The position numbers were made by a program, and so were the translations under genes. This document shows positions 6,907 through 15,068 of a stretch of DNA of 64,000 nt, piece by piece (the stretch's first letter is position 1; every line of letters begins with the position of its first letter). The stretch covers positions 1 through 64,000 of the forward strand of contig QZIJ01000074.1 in the NCBI GenBank assembly GCA_003598975.1, given 5' to 3'. The stretch comes from Anaerolineaceae bacterium. GTDB lineage: Bacteria > Chloroflexota > Anaerolineae > Anaerolineales > Villigracilaceae. The notes under the pieces were generated by a model. The model was not told the DNA's origin and did no database searches. It was given only the letters and a program-made list of their open reading frames with translations.

Positions 6907-8442
6907 ATGCAATTCGTCAAAGACCGTTTCGACTATCTCTTTCGTTCCACGCGCGGGCTGACTCTGGTCGCCATCGCGGTGGTTTCTGTCATCACTGCCA
7001 TCTTCGGCACGCTTTCGGGACCGATGGTGGAATGGGGCATCAAAGACATCACGGTGCGCGTGTTGGGAATGAAACTGGTGGAGGCGGAGCGTGAGGGCCG
7101 TATCATCATGCTCTACCACACCATTGCGATGACCGTCACTGCCATCGAAGTCTATTTCATGACCGAGATGCTGTCGATGAAACGCCATGAGCAGACCATC
7201 ATCAATGGCGTCATCACCACTGGCTACCTGACTGCTGTCATCTTTGGACTGCTTTTCGCCTACTGGGGACACAACTTCATCTTTCACGGGTTGTTCCTGG
7301 TCGGGCAGTCGCTGGTCTTCTTCGCGGGCATCCTGCTGGCAATCGCGCTCAACCCCTGGAAGAAAGAATACCTGCTGGACAAAGACTCGCCTCATGCCCG
7401 TTCCAAAGGCGGTCTTGACCTGGAACGTGTGGCCTTCTTTGTCATGGCCATCGCCATGCTCATCTCCGCCACCTTCGGCGCGGTGACAGGTTCATTCTGG
7501 GGCAACGGCCACGAAACCTTCCTCGGCGAAGATCTCATCCGCAACCCGCACAAGACCGAATTGCAGAAAGCCATCATCGGTCACCTGCACATCATGCTCA
7601 CCCTGCTGGCTGTGGGCATCACGCTCATCGTTGGGCGCTGGGTCAAATTCAAGGGTGTTCTGCACAAAATCGCCATGCCTTTGATGATCATTGGCATTAT
7701 CGGCACCACCACCGGCGCGCTGTCGGTTGTCTGGCTGGAATGGGCGCACACCATCATTTACGTTGGCTCCACCTTCATCATGCTAGCGGCACTGATGTGG
7801 GTCATCTACTCCTGGGATATGCTCATCAAGGAAGGCACGGCGGGCATCAAGAAACCCAACTTTTTCCAGAAGATGGGTGCGTTACTCAAAGATCCGCTCA
7901 AGTTCGGGCCTGGCTGGCAGATGGTCTTCATGAACTTCACGGTCAGCGGCGTGGGCATCTTCATGGCCGTCAAACTGGAGGAAATCTTCCGTGTCTGGCC
8001 GCACCGCGAGGAGCGCATCACCCTCACGGGACACTGGCACATCCTCTCGGCGCTGGTCGCCACCATCATCCTGATGTATTTCGCCGACCTTTCGGGATTG
8101 AAGGGCAAAGTCCGCAAGTGGTTCGGCTGGGCCATCATCATCCTCTCCGACGTCGCTTTCGGCTCGGCCACCGTCTTCTCGATGAAGCGCTTATTCGTGG
8201 ATGAAATCAACCAGCAAGGCGTGGTTAATACCACCATGCTGTTGATGGATTTGGGGCTGGGCATCGTCCTGGTCATCCTGGCAATGTTCATGGTCTGGAG
8301 GCTCTACGACTTGTTGCAAAAGAAAGGCCATTGGGCAAACGAATATGCGGCGGAACGCAGGCTCAACGCCGAGACGGAACTTGTGGAACAAAAGCGCAAG
8401 ATCGAAGAACTCAACGCCATCCTGAAGGAGGTGTCGAAATGA
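6907..8442 (+). CDS. His-rich multi-pass membrane protein, possible heme protein (511 aa)
   Basis: About 12 membrane helices followed by a short C-terminal coiled coil (RRLNAETELVEQKRKIEELN). Histidines fall inside or at the ends of helices: H71 (LYHTIAM), H226/H228 (GHLHIMLTLLA), H281 (EWAHTII) and H376/H378 (TGHWHILSALVATI). The two GHxH helices look like repeats of one another, each followed by a LKGK/FKG turn. The pattern recalls heme-ligating helices II and X of heme-copper oxidase subunit I, but I see no CuB His-His helix and no clear family match. A CtaB-like heme O synthase lies 1 kb downstream. Heme binding is inference; the membrane protein itself is certain. Confidence 0.7.
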   Translation: MQFVKDRFDYLFRSTRGLTLVAIAVVSVITAIFGTLSGPMVEWGIKDITVRVLGMKLVEAEREGRIIMLYHTIAMTVTAIEVYFMTEMLSMKRHEQTIINGVITTGYLTAVIFGLLFAYWGHNFIFHGLFLVGQSLVFFAGILLAIALNPWKKEYLLDKDSPHARSKGGLDLERVAFFVMAIAMLISATFGAVTGSFWGNGHETFLGEDLIRNPHKTELQKAIIGHLHIMLTLLAVGITLIVGRWVKFKGVLHKIAMPLMIIGIIGTTTGALSVVWLEWAHTIIYVGSTFIMLAALMWVIYSWDMLIKEGTAGIKKPNFFQKMGALLKDPLKFGPGWQMVFMNFTVSGVGIFMAVKLEEIFRVWPHREERITLTGHWHILSALVATIILMYFADLSGLKGKVRKWFGWAIIILSDVAFGSATVFSMKRLFVDEINQQGVVNTTMLLMDLGLGIVLVILAMFMVWRLYDLLQKKGHWANEYAAERRLNAETELVEQKRKIEELNAILKEVSK

Positions 8443-9386
8443 AACGGACACTCTTCATCCTGACCCTGCTTGCACTGACCCTTGCCGCCTGCGGCACCGC
8501 GCCCAGCATCGGCGCCATCACGCCTCCCTTCGTGGACCCTGGAATTGATCCCGAATCCTGGGCCGTTGTCCCCGCTGGGGTCTTCCCCTACGGCCAGCAC
8601 GATCACATGACCGAAGTGAACGGCTATGAAATCATGGTCACCGACGTGACCAACGAGCAATATGCCCGCTTCCTGAACGAAGCCCTTGCCGATGGAACGA
8701 TCCAAGTCGGCGAAGTGGAAGTGGAGGCAGGCGAACTGGTCTGGCGCGAAACGGGGGTGTACGGCGCGTACCCTGGCGACCCCTTCAACGGTTACGAACA
8801 TGAAGAAGAGATCAAGGCTGGCAACAAACTCTACATCGCGACCACGATTGAAGGTTTGCGCCTGACCTTCGATGGCACACAGTTTGCCGCCATCCATGAA
8901 TACAGCAACCACCCGATGACCATGGTCACATGGTTCGGCGCGAACGCCTACTGCCAGTATTACGGCTGGCGTCTGCCAACCGAAATCGAATGGGAAAAAG
9001 CCGCGCGCGGCACAGAATTGGTAAACGGCCACGGACTGCCCTATCCCTGGGGTGAGCATATCGAACGCAACAACGCCAACTACTACTCGTCCTTCGATCT
9101 GTTCGAGAAAATGTTTGGCAAACTAGGCAACACCACGCCCGTCGGCTTTTTCAACGGCAAGACCTACGACGGCTACGCCACCCTCGATTCCACCTCGCCC
9201 TACGGGCTGTACGACATGGCTGGAAACGTCTGGCAGTGGATGGGCGACGACTATCCCGACCAGCATTACCGTATGATGCGCGGCGGCAGTTTCTACACCT
9301 ACGAAGTGGATCTACGCGTCTGGAAGAACAACTCGGCAGGGCCGCAATATTACAGCCCCCAAGTCGGCTTCCGCTGTGCGCGATAG
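8439..9386 (+). CDS. NirV/SUMF1-like (FGE-sulfatase domain) lipoprotein
   Basis: 315 residues. A signal peptide ends in the lipobox TLAACG, so the protein is probably anchored outside the membrane. The formylglycine-generating-enzyme fold is shown by TNEQYARFLNEAL, RLPTEIEWEKAARG, YDMAGNVWQWMGDDY, MMRGGSF and the terminal GFRCAR. Non-catalytic members such as NirV accompany copper nitrite reductases; true FGE enzymes need a pair of active-site cysteines, which I do not see clearly here. Its ATG overlaps the stop of the His-rich membrane protein (ATGA), which implies coupled expression and a shared task. Confidence 0.85.
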   Translation: MKRTLFILTLLALTLAACGTAPSIGAITPPFVDPGIDPESWAVVPAGVFPYGQHDHMTEVNGYEIMVTDVTNEQYARFLNEALADGTIQVGEVEVEAGELVWRETGVYGAYPGDPFNGYEHEEEIKAGNKLYIATTIEGLRLTFDGTQFAAIHEYSNHPMTMVTWFGANAYCQYYGWRLPTEIEWEKAARGTELVNGHGLPYPWGEHIERNNANYYSSFDLFEKMFGKLGNTTPVGFFNGKTYDGYATLDSTSPYGLYDMAGNVWQWMGDDYPDQHYRMMRGGSFYTYEVDLRVWKNNSAGPQYYSPQVGFRCAR

Positions 9387-9407
9387 GAAATGAGCACGTA
9401 GACAGGT

Positions 9408-9433
9408 ACGCAAGTACACAGGTATACTTGCGT
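9408..9433. other. Hairpin ACGCAAGTA/TACTTGCGT between the NirV-like and CtaB-like genes
   Basis: A 9-bp perfect stem with an 8-nt loop, without a T-run. The surrounding GTACACAGGTATAC-like text resembles the short GGTAAT/GGTTAC repeats seen elsewhere in the flanks. It may be a dispersed repeat or a transcript-stabilising hairpin. Confidence 0.45.
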
Positions 9434-9477
9434 CTCCATTCCAAGCGTATTTACCTGTAATTCTCCGAGGAGACATC

Positions 9478-10341
9478 ATGTCCGTTCTTGCCACAAAATT
9501 CCGCCATTACTGGAGCCTCACCAAGCCGTTGCAGACAGGCTTGCTTCTTGCAACAGGTCTGGCGGGTTACATGAGCGCGCGCTGCCCCGTCATCAACATG
9601 GGAACGATTCTCGGAGCGGCAGGGAGTCTCTTCCTCGCCATCGCGGGGAGCACCGTGCTCAACATGTGGTGGGACCGCGATATCGACGCCAAAATGGGGC
9701 GCACCCAGCACCGCGCCACATCATCGGGACAGGTAACTGAAAACGAGGTCTTGCGAGTCGGCTTGCTCCTCTCGGTCGTCGGCGTTGGCATTGCAGTCGC
9801 GATGGATGCGCTCTTCGGTCTGATCGTCTTCGCAGGACTCTTCTTCGATGTGGTCGTTTACTCCATCTGGCTCAAGCGCCGCACCGCCTGGAGCATCGTC
9901 TGGGGCGGCGTTTCGGGCGCCATGCCCATCTTGGCAGGCCGCACCCTCGGTCTCGGCTCCATTGACTGGATCGGCCTGACCCTCGCGCTGGGAGTCCTCC
10001 TCTGGATCCCGACTCACACCCTCACCTTCAGCATGAAGTTCGCCAAAGACTACGCCGCGGCCTGCGTACCCACCTTCCCGTCCACGTATGGACTCGGATT
10101 CACTCGCGTCACCATCGCAATCTCCAGCGTCCTCGCCGCGCTGGCCATGGTCATTGCAGGCTACGGTCTCGGCATGGCATGGGGCTTCCTGCGCCTGCTC
10201 AGCGTGCTCTCGGTGGGCCTGCTCATGCTTGCCTTCGCCATCACATTCAAACCCTCCGAGCGCGTCAACTTCGGCCTCTTTAAATACGCATCCGTCTACA
10301 TGCTGGCGGCAATGATTTTGGTCGTAATCGAAGTGATGTAA
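9478..10341 (+). CDS. ctaB: CtaB-like heme O synthase (protoheme IX farnesyltransferase)
   Basis: 287 residues with about eight helices typical of UbiA prenyltransferases. The first Asp-rich motif NMWWDRDIDAKMGRT is the one that distinguishes CtaB (NxxxDxDIDxxMxRT). The second motif region is weaker (SMKFAKDYAAACVPTFPSTYG). CtaB adds a farnesyl group to heme B, making heme O for heme-copper oxidases. The start is supported by GAGGAGA. No oxidase subunit with recognisable CuA lies in the window, so the consumer of heme O may be the His-rich protein at 6907, or an oxidase elsewhere. Confidence 0.8.
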   Translation: MSVLATKFRHYWSLTKPLQTGLLLATGLAGYMSARCPVINMGTILGAAGSLFLAIAGSTVLNMWWDRDIDAKMGRTQHRATSSGQVTENEVLRVGLLLSVVGVGIAVAMDALFGLIVFAGLFFDVVVYSIWLKRRTAWSIVWGGVSGAMPILAGRTLGLGSIDWIGLTLALGVLLWIPTHTLTFSMKFAKDYAAACVPTFPSTYGLGFTRVTIAISSVLAALAMVIAGYGLGMAWGFLRLLSVLSVGLLMLAFAITFKPSERVNFGLFKYASVYMLAAMILVVIEVM

Positions 10342-10946
10342 TGAAAATGTCCCCCCTCGACCGCGTCCTGCTCCTCATCACTGGCATCCTCGCCGCATAT
10401 CAGGTCGCGGTCGGCATTGACGGTTTTGACACCGTCCCCATCATCGCTTACACCATCGCCTTCGGCGTCCTTCTTGTGGCGGGACTCCTGCTCATCATCT
10501 GGGGATTTGAAGTGTTGGACAGCCCGACGATCGTTGTTGTCTCGACGGCCATCCCGCTCTCACTTTCGCTTGGACTCGTCTGGCAACACCTCGCTTCATT
10601 TCGGACCTCGTACCTGATCTTCGCCATTCTGGGTTTCCTCGCTGTGACGTTGACCCGCTCGATTCCCGTTCCTGGCAAAATTCCCACCATCGTCCTTGCC
10701 CTCGTCCACGGCATCGCGGGCATGACGATCTTTCTGCTTCCGATCATCCTCTCGGTTCAAGGAAAGACTCCGCCGCTCTTCTCTTTCGTCGGTGTTGGCG
10801 GCGCGCTGATCGGCATCGGCGGCCTCCTGCTTTCGTTCCTGAAGGCAGGCCGTCCCATCCTCTCGCGTGGAACAATATTGAAAGTCCTGCCTGGCCTGCT
10901 CCTGCTCATGACAATTTGTTTTGTGGCAGGCTTCAAGTTCGGGTGA
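10341..10946 (+). CDS. Uncharacterised membrane protein (201 aa; paralogue of 6133-6747)
   Basis: The ATG shares its A with the preceding TAA stop, so translation is coupled to CtaB. About six helices; the sequence VHGIAGMTIFLLPII, VGVGGALIGIGGLLLSF and a terminal CFVAGFKFG matches the protein at 6133. The N-terminal half has diverged. It belongs to the ctaB-like operon and no family is recognised. Confidence 0.7.
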   Translation: MKMSPLDRVLLLITGILAAYQVAVGIDGFDTVPIIAYTIAFGVLLVAGLLLIIWGFEVLDSPTIVVVSTAIPLSLSLGLVWQHLASFRTSYLIFAILGFLAVTLTRSIPVPGKIPTIVLALVHGIAGMTIFLLPIILSVQGKTPPLFSFVGVGGALIGIGGLLLSFLKAGRPILSRGTILKVLPGLLLLMTICFVAGFKFG

Positions 10947-10948
10947 AC

Positions 10949-11419
10949 ATGGAATTGCTTTCCAACCTCAAATCTATGCGCGGGGAAATGAAAAAGAGCC
11001 GTTACAAAATCTGGCTTCGCGCCTTCCTGCTGATTCAATTCTCGATTCTGTTCTCCTTGTACTTCTTCCGCGACATCGGCAACGGATATTTCAGTTGGAA
11101 AAGCGTGGTGCTGGTATTCGCGTCCTTCGTTCCAATCGGCTTTCTTCTGAGTCTCATCGTCCCCATGAAAGCGGATATGGAACTTAGGACCGTGACACTC
11201 TCACTGGACCGCGTCTATCTTTTCCTGATCTGGCTACTGGTCATTGCCAAAGTCATCATTGGACACATCCCACCGTTCACCCCTGAAGCCGATTTCATCA
11301 TGTCCGCCATTCTCGGCATCATGTTCGGGCGGCTGGGCGGGATTGGTTTGCGGGTTCGCCAGCTCAAAGTGCAGAATGGATTTATTGGAGAGCAAACAAA
11401 AATCACAGGTCACGCATGA
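10949..11419 (+). CDS. Small 4-TM membrane protein (156 aa)
   Basis: ATG 10949 follows the previous stop by 2 bases. A basic N-terminus (MRGEMKKSRYK) precedes about four helices and a short polar tail. An upstream in-frame TTG (10916) lies inside the preceding gene and is less likely. The family is unknown. The stop codon lies within the loop of the downstream terminator. Confidence 0.6.
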   Translation: MELLSNLKSMRGEMKKSRYKIWLRAFLLIQFSILFSLYFFRDIGNGYFSWKSVVLVFASFVPIGFLLSLIVPMKADMELRTVTLSLDRVYLFLIWLLVIAKVIIGHIPPFTPEADFIMSAILGIMFGRLGGIGLRVRQLKVQNGFIGEQTKITGHA

Positions 11420-11438
11420 CGCGTGACCTGATTTTTTT
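11406..11438 (+). terminator. Intrinsic terminator of the ctaB-like operon
   Basis: CAGGTCACGC and GCGTGACCTG form a perfect 10-bp stem around ATGAC, followed by TTTTTTT. The stop codon of the preceding gene (11417-11419) is inside the loop, so the coding region runs into the terminator. Confidence 0.9.
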
Positions 11439-11456
11439 CTACAAAAGGAGTATGCA

Positions 11457-12140
11457 ATGTCCACGAATAGTTTCCTCGCAAAATCCCTGCGCTTCATCGG
11501 CATCCTGCTGATGGCGCTCACGGGCGGACTTACCCTGCTGGGCGGCATCGGTACATCATGCGTTGCCATCAATCCCACTGGTTTTGGTGATAGCATGGCC
11601 CCGCTGGCAAAACTCCAGTGGTTGTACATCCTCTTCGTGCTGGCGGGAATCGTCATTGGTGTGCTGGGCATCCGCGCCACCATCACGCTCATCAAAGGGG
11701 CGGACAAGTCCTACCGTGATGCGTTGTACGCCTTGATCGCGGGCGCGGTGGTCGGTTTCCTACACATCTTCGTCTCGCGTGCCCTGCGTGGCAATTCCAT
11801 GCCCGTGGACGCGGTGGTATACACGACCATCCTCACGCTGATCATTTTCCTGCTCTTCAAAATTCCCACCATCTGGCAGGGAGTGGACTTCGCCAAGGCC
11901 AAAGCCGCTAACAACAAACCTGCGGGCGGCGCGGCGGCCATCCTGCTCGGCATCCTGACGCTGACCATCCAATACACGATGGGCCCCACCCACACCTGGG
12001 ACAATGTCAACTACGCCAACGCCTTCAACCTGTCCATGGCAGGGATTGGGCTTGGACTATTCATCCTCGGTGCGACGTTGTTTACTCCGTGGGGAATATT
12101 GAAAAAATCCCGAAGGGATGAAATGATTGTAAAGGCATAA
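11457..12140 (+). CDS. Uncharacterised membrane protein (227 aa)
   Basis: AAAGGAG supports the ATG. About six helices; a conserved-looking extracellular segment IGTSCVAINPTGFGDSM follows the first helix and a GPTHTWDNVNYANAFN loop precedes the last. It has its own promoter region because a strong terminator lies just upstream. It is the last gene of the + strand cluster. No family is recognised. Confidence 0.65.
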   Translation: MSTNSFLAKSLRFIGILLMALTGGLTLLGGIGTSCVAINPTGFGDSMAPLAKLQWLYILFVLAGIVIGVLGIRATITLIKGADKSYRDALYALIAGAVVGFLHIFVSRALRGNSMPVDAVVYTTILTLIIFLLFKIPTIWQGVDFAKAKAANNKPAGGAAAILLGILTLTIQYTMGPTHTWDNVNYANAFNLSMAGIGLGLFILGATLFTPWGILKKSRRDEMIVKA

Positions 12141-12153
12141 CATCCTGATATCA

Positions 12154-12201
12154 AATCTCGAAGGGATGGCATAGAATGAACTATGTCATCCCTTCGAGAT
12201 T
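12154..12201. terminator. Long 21-bp hairpin between convergent genes
   Basis: Bases 12154-12174 pair with 12181-12201, with one G-T wobble, around the 6-nt loop AATGAA. It lies between a + gene ending at 12140 and a - gene ending at 12282, so it is likely a two-way terminator. It marks the boundary between the + strand cluster and the all-minus block. Confidence 0.8.
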
Positions 12202-12281
12202 ATTGATTCGCTTTCTCCGTCAATTCCACAACCCGATTCTGTTGCTCATGTGATTCACACATTCCTAATTTTTCGATCTCG

Positions 12282-12935
12282 TTAGGATTGACTATTTTGC
12301 GGCGCCGCGCTTCCTCTAAACAAAAAGGCGAACACAAGTCCCGCGATAAATCCGCCGACATGTGCCATGTAGGCCACGCCGCCTGTGTCCGCTGTACTGG
12401 CAATGGAACCAACGCTGCTAAATAACTGCAGGACGATCCAAAGCCCAATGACGATCAGCGCGGATACTTGAACCACCTGTTGGCCTTGCAGCACTCTGAC
12501 CCTTCCCTGCGGGAACAGTAGAATGTAAGCGCCAAGCACACCAGCAATCGCTCCCGAGGCTCCCAAATTCGGAATATTTGAACTCATGCTAAACGCCAGC
12601 TGGGCAAACGTAGCTGCAAGTCCGCAGAGCAGATAGAAGACTATGAACTTGACGTGCCCGAAGCGGTCTTCCACGTTGTCGCCGAAAATCCACAAGTAAA
12701 GCATATTGCCTCCCAGGTGGAACCACCCGGCATGCATGAACAGGGAAGTGAATAGGGTCAGGAAATCAGCGGCCGGATTTGCAAGGAAGCGACTGGGGAC
12801 GAAAGCCCACTGCTCAATAAAAGCATCGCCGCCGCCCAATTCCACAAAGAAGAACAGGACATTCAGGGCAATCAAAGCATAAGTAACCAGTGGAAATGTT
12901 CTGCGAGCGCTATTATCATCACCAATTGGTAACAT
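12282..12935 (-). CDS. Rhomboid-family intramembrane serine protease
   Basis: 217 residues, six or seven helices. The rhomboid landmarks are present in order: HAGWFHLGGNMLYLWIFG, the catalytic serine in GASGAIAGVLGAY and the catalytic histidine in AHVGGFIAGL. Rhomboids cleave single-span membrane proteins within the bilayer. GAGGAGA precedes the ATG. The substrate is unknown. Its 165-bp upstream region holds a weak inverted repeat (CGTTGG/CCAACG, 12964-12985) but nothing else I recognise. Confidence 0.9.
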   Translation of the reverse strand: MLPIGDDNSARRTFPLVTYALIALNVLFFFVELGGGDAFIEQWAFVPSRFLANPAADFLTLFTSLFMHAGWFHLGGNMLYLWIFGDNVEDRFGHVKFIVFYLLCGLAATFAQLAFSMSSNIPNLGASGAIAGVLGAYILLFPQGRVRVLQGQQVVQVSALIVIGLWIVLQLFSSVGSIASTADTGGVAYMAHVGGFIAGLVFAFLFRGSAAPQNSQS

Positions 12936-13100
12936 GGAATTTATCTCCTCGTATTACATGATTCGTTGGCGCCAGCTCACCAACGGTTGACAAATGACAA
13001 CTTTCTGGGCATCCTAGACACAGCAAGGCAACGGTCAGCAGCAAGCATAATGATACTACCCTGGAGCATCATCGCTTTGTCACGCGATCACGCGAATACC

Positions 13101-14549
13101 CTATACCGCGATGAACGTGCCTCGTAGTTCTGCATGCAGCGGGCGGTGCCGGGTCAGATATGCCTTCAGCGCCTCGATACTTCGCTCCGTGTGCTGTTGG
13201 CGATTGCGACCGTACTTGTGCGCAACGCCTTGTTCGGTGACAAAGGCCGTAGGGTAGTGGTGTCCGGGTTGTAGCGGACCGTCGCCTGCAAACACTTGCT
13301 GGACGCGCTGTCCGGGTGGATTCTCGATTTTGATATAGGCGTTGAAACCGAGACCACGCTTGACGTACCCACCCATCTGGTTGTACGGGTCGCGCGCAAA
13401 CGTTCGCTCCAGATTTTCTTCCAGCAGCGCGACAATTTCCTCGCCCGTCAGTTCGACCGTTGAGATTGGCGGATTCATCGGAATCATGTTGTAGAGGTCA
13501 TTCATCGTCACCTCTCCGGAAATGATTGGTGCGCCAAAGCGCCAGCCGTTCGAGAATGCCAATTGCGCGCCCGTGCTTTCCAGTAATGCTTGCAGTAGGA
13601 AATTGTCCATCGTCGTTTCCAGCATGGTGGCCCGGTTGAGCGCAGTCGCCGTTTCACCCACAACCGTTGATAATTCTTTTTGATAAGGCGCGAGCGCTTG
13701 GCGGATAAGGTCATCTACTGCGGGATCGGGGTCTATGTTGGCTTCTACCTCGATGAGCTGGTGTCGGTAGTCAGCGACACGTCCTCCCTCGATTTCCAGA
13801 TCCAGGCGGCCCAGGAAAGAACCATGGCAGCCGGACTGTATTATCAACGTTTTCCCTTGGAGGACCGGTTTGTGCAGGCGGTTATGGGTGTGGCCGCTCA
13901 GGCAAACATCGATACCGTGCACCTCCGACAAGAGCTTCATGTCCTGGGGAAACCCGAGATGGGAGATCAGGACGACCAGGTCTACCTTCTCCTGGGTGCG
14001 CAGAACATTGATGATGGAAGGGAGTTCTTCTCGAACCAGGGTGAAGTGGAGCCCTGCGCTGAAGGAAGGTGGCATGGTTTTGTCTACAATATTGGAGGCA
14101 ATGCCCACGAGACCGATCCGTAACCCGCCGATCTCCTTCACGCTGTATGGTGGAAAGAGCCGCTGGTTGGTTGCCTGATCGTAGACATTGATTGCTAGCA
14201 TCGGATAGTTGAGTTGTGTTGCGCGTTGCTTGAAGGTCTTGGGACCATAAGCAAATTCCCAATGGGCAGTCATGGCATCGAGACCCAATGCATTCAAGAC
14301 AGGGATCAAAGCCTCTCCCTGCGTCTTCTGGGCGGGATGGGTGCCGTGGAGGGTATCGCCGCAGTCGCAAAAGAGCGTGCACCCCTGGTTTGCGGCGCGA
14401 ATCTTTTTTACGATTGTAGCAATGCGGGCATACCCTCCCGCGGGACGATAGACTGTCTGACCACCTTGCCAGAACATCTCCTGGTGCAGGTCACAATAGG
14501 CATGGCTATCGTTCATTTGAAGGATAGTCAGCGATATTCTATTTGCCAT
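13101..14549 (-). CDS. 5'-nucleotidase/2',3'-cyclic phosphodiesterase family protein
   Basis: 482 residues with the N-terminal metallophosphatase domain (LQMNDSHAYCD, CDCGDTLHG, ISHLGFPQD, LSGHTHN) and the C-terminal nucleotidase substrate-binding domain (FSNGWRFGAP, NDLYNMIPMNPP). These enzymes usually act outside the membrane, yet this protein starts directly at MANRISLT with no signal peptide. A short membrane-segment frame overlaps its start (14528-14620) and could once have supplied an anchor. It may act in the cytoplasm, or the upstream part may have been lost. Confidence 0.85.
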   Translation of the reverse strand: MANRISLTILQMNDSHAYCDLHQEMFWQGGQTVYRPAGGYARIATIVKKIRAANQGCTLFCDCGDTLHGTHPAQKTQGEALIPVLNALGLDAMTAHWEFAYGPKTFKQRATQLNYPMLAINVYDQATNQRLFPPYSVKEIGGLRIGLVGIASNIVDKTMPPSFSAGLHFTLVREELPSIINVLRTQEKVDLVVLISHLGFPQDMKLLSEVHGIDVCLSGHTHNRLHKPVLQGKTLIIQSGCHGSFLGRLDLEIEGGRVADYRHQLIEVEANIDPDPAVDDLIRQALAPYQKELSTVVGETATALNRATMLETTMDNFLLQALLESTGAQLAFSNGWRFGAPIISGEVTMNDLYNMIPMNPPISTVELTGEEIVALLEENLERTFARDPYNQMGGYVKRGLGFNAYIKIENPPGQRVQQVFAGDGPLQPGHHYPTAFVTEQGVAHKYGRNRQQHTERSIEALKAYLTRHRPLHAELRGTFIAV

Positions 14550-14620
14550 TTTCTATACTCTTTCCATTGCAGCGTATTCCAAAATGCCAGCGCGGCAACA
14601 ATCAATAGCGCCGCCGTCAT
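14528..14620 (-). CDS. Candidate 30-aa membrane peptide overlapping the nucleotidase start
   Basis: In a different frame from the nucleotidase, ATG at 14620 (or a TTG just upstream) encodes MTAALLIVAALAFWNTLQ followed by WKEYRKWQIEYR, a convincing single membrane helix with a basic cytoplasmic-type tail. The stop falls 20 bases inside the nucleotidase gene. It may be a coupled small membrane protein, or the frameshifted signal anchor of the nucleotidase. Confidence 0.4.
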   Translation of the reverse strand: MTAALLIVAALAFWNTLQWKEYRKWQIEYR

Positions 14621-14690
14621 GAGCAACAAGGCACGAAGCGAATTCTTCGAGGGACCTTCTTACTTCAGTCTCGCGCATGTGCGCCGGTAG

Positions 14691-14940
14691 TCAATGATTG
14701 TAAGCCTCGCCATTCAACGTTATGTAAGATGCATCGCCATGAAATACGCCGACAATCTGTCCTTTGGTATTCATTTCCCAAACTCGGTTAGTCAGGAGAG
14801 GCATGTAGCTTCTACCCACAGGCACGTCACCAGCAAATGCCAGATGATCCATGTTAAATACGACATCTGCCTTTTCCAGTGCCACTGGAATCCCGACTAC
14901 AAGTTTATGCTCGCCTTTCTTGTCTATGATTTTTTTTCAT
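14691..14940 (-). pseudogene. Broken DsrE-like gene (frameshift in an A8 tract, C-terminus missing)
   Basis: After AGGAGATG-type signal and ATG (14938-14940) comes a run of eight A. With eight A the frame stops after 11 codons. With seven A the frame continues through KKGEHKLVVGIPVALEKADV to FHGDASYITLNGEAYN, which resembles the N-terminal half of DsrE-fold sulfur-relay-like proteins. The frame then ends at 14691, where I would expect a C-terminal half. It is a decayed gene, a phase-variable tract or a sequence error; truncation favours decay. Confidence 0.5.
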
Positions 14941-15006
14941 AACCGCATCTCCTTATTTAAGAGCGCGTTGCACGATGCAAGTTTAGGCTGAACGCGAGTG
15001 GTTAAG

Positions 15007-15031
15007 GCGGTGACCTAAATACGGTCACCGC
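15007..15031 (-). terminator. Hairpin downstream of the cupin gene
   Basis: GCGGTGACC and GGTCACCGC form a perfect 9-bp stem around a 7-nt loop, about 40 bases past the cupin stop. Only a weak T-rich tail follows, so it may be a terminator or a protein-binding palindrome. Confidence 0.5.
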
Positions 15032-15068
15032 AAAGAGGTACACTCGCCCCCAGCATTCAGTCAGATCT

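Noticed and set aside
13101-14549. SoxB thiosulfohydrolase
   Set aside because: The metallophosphatase start is shared by all nucleotidase-family proteins, there is no signal peptide, and no other Sox gene is near.
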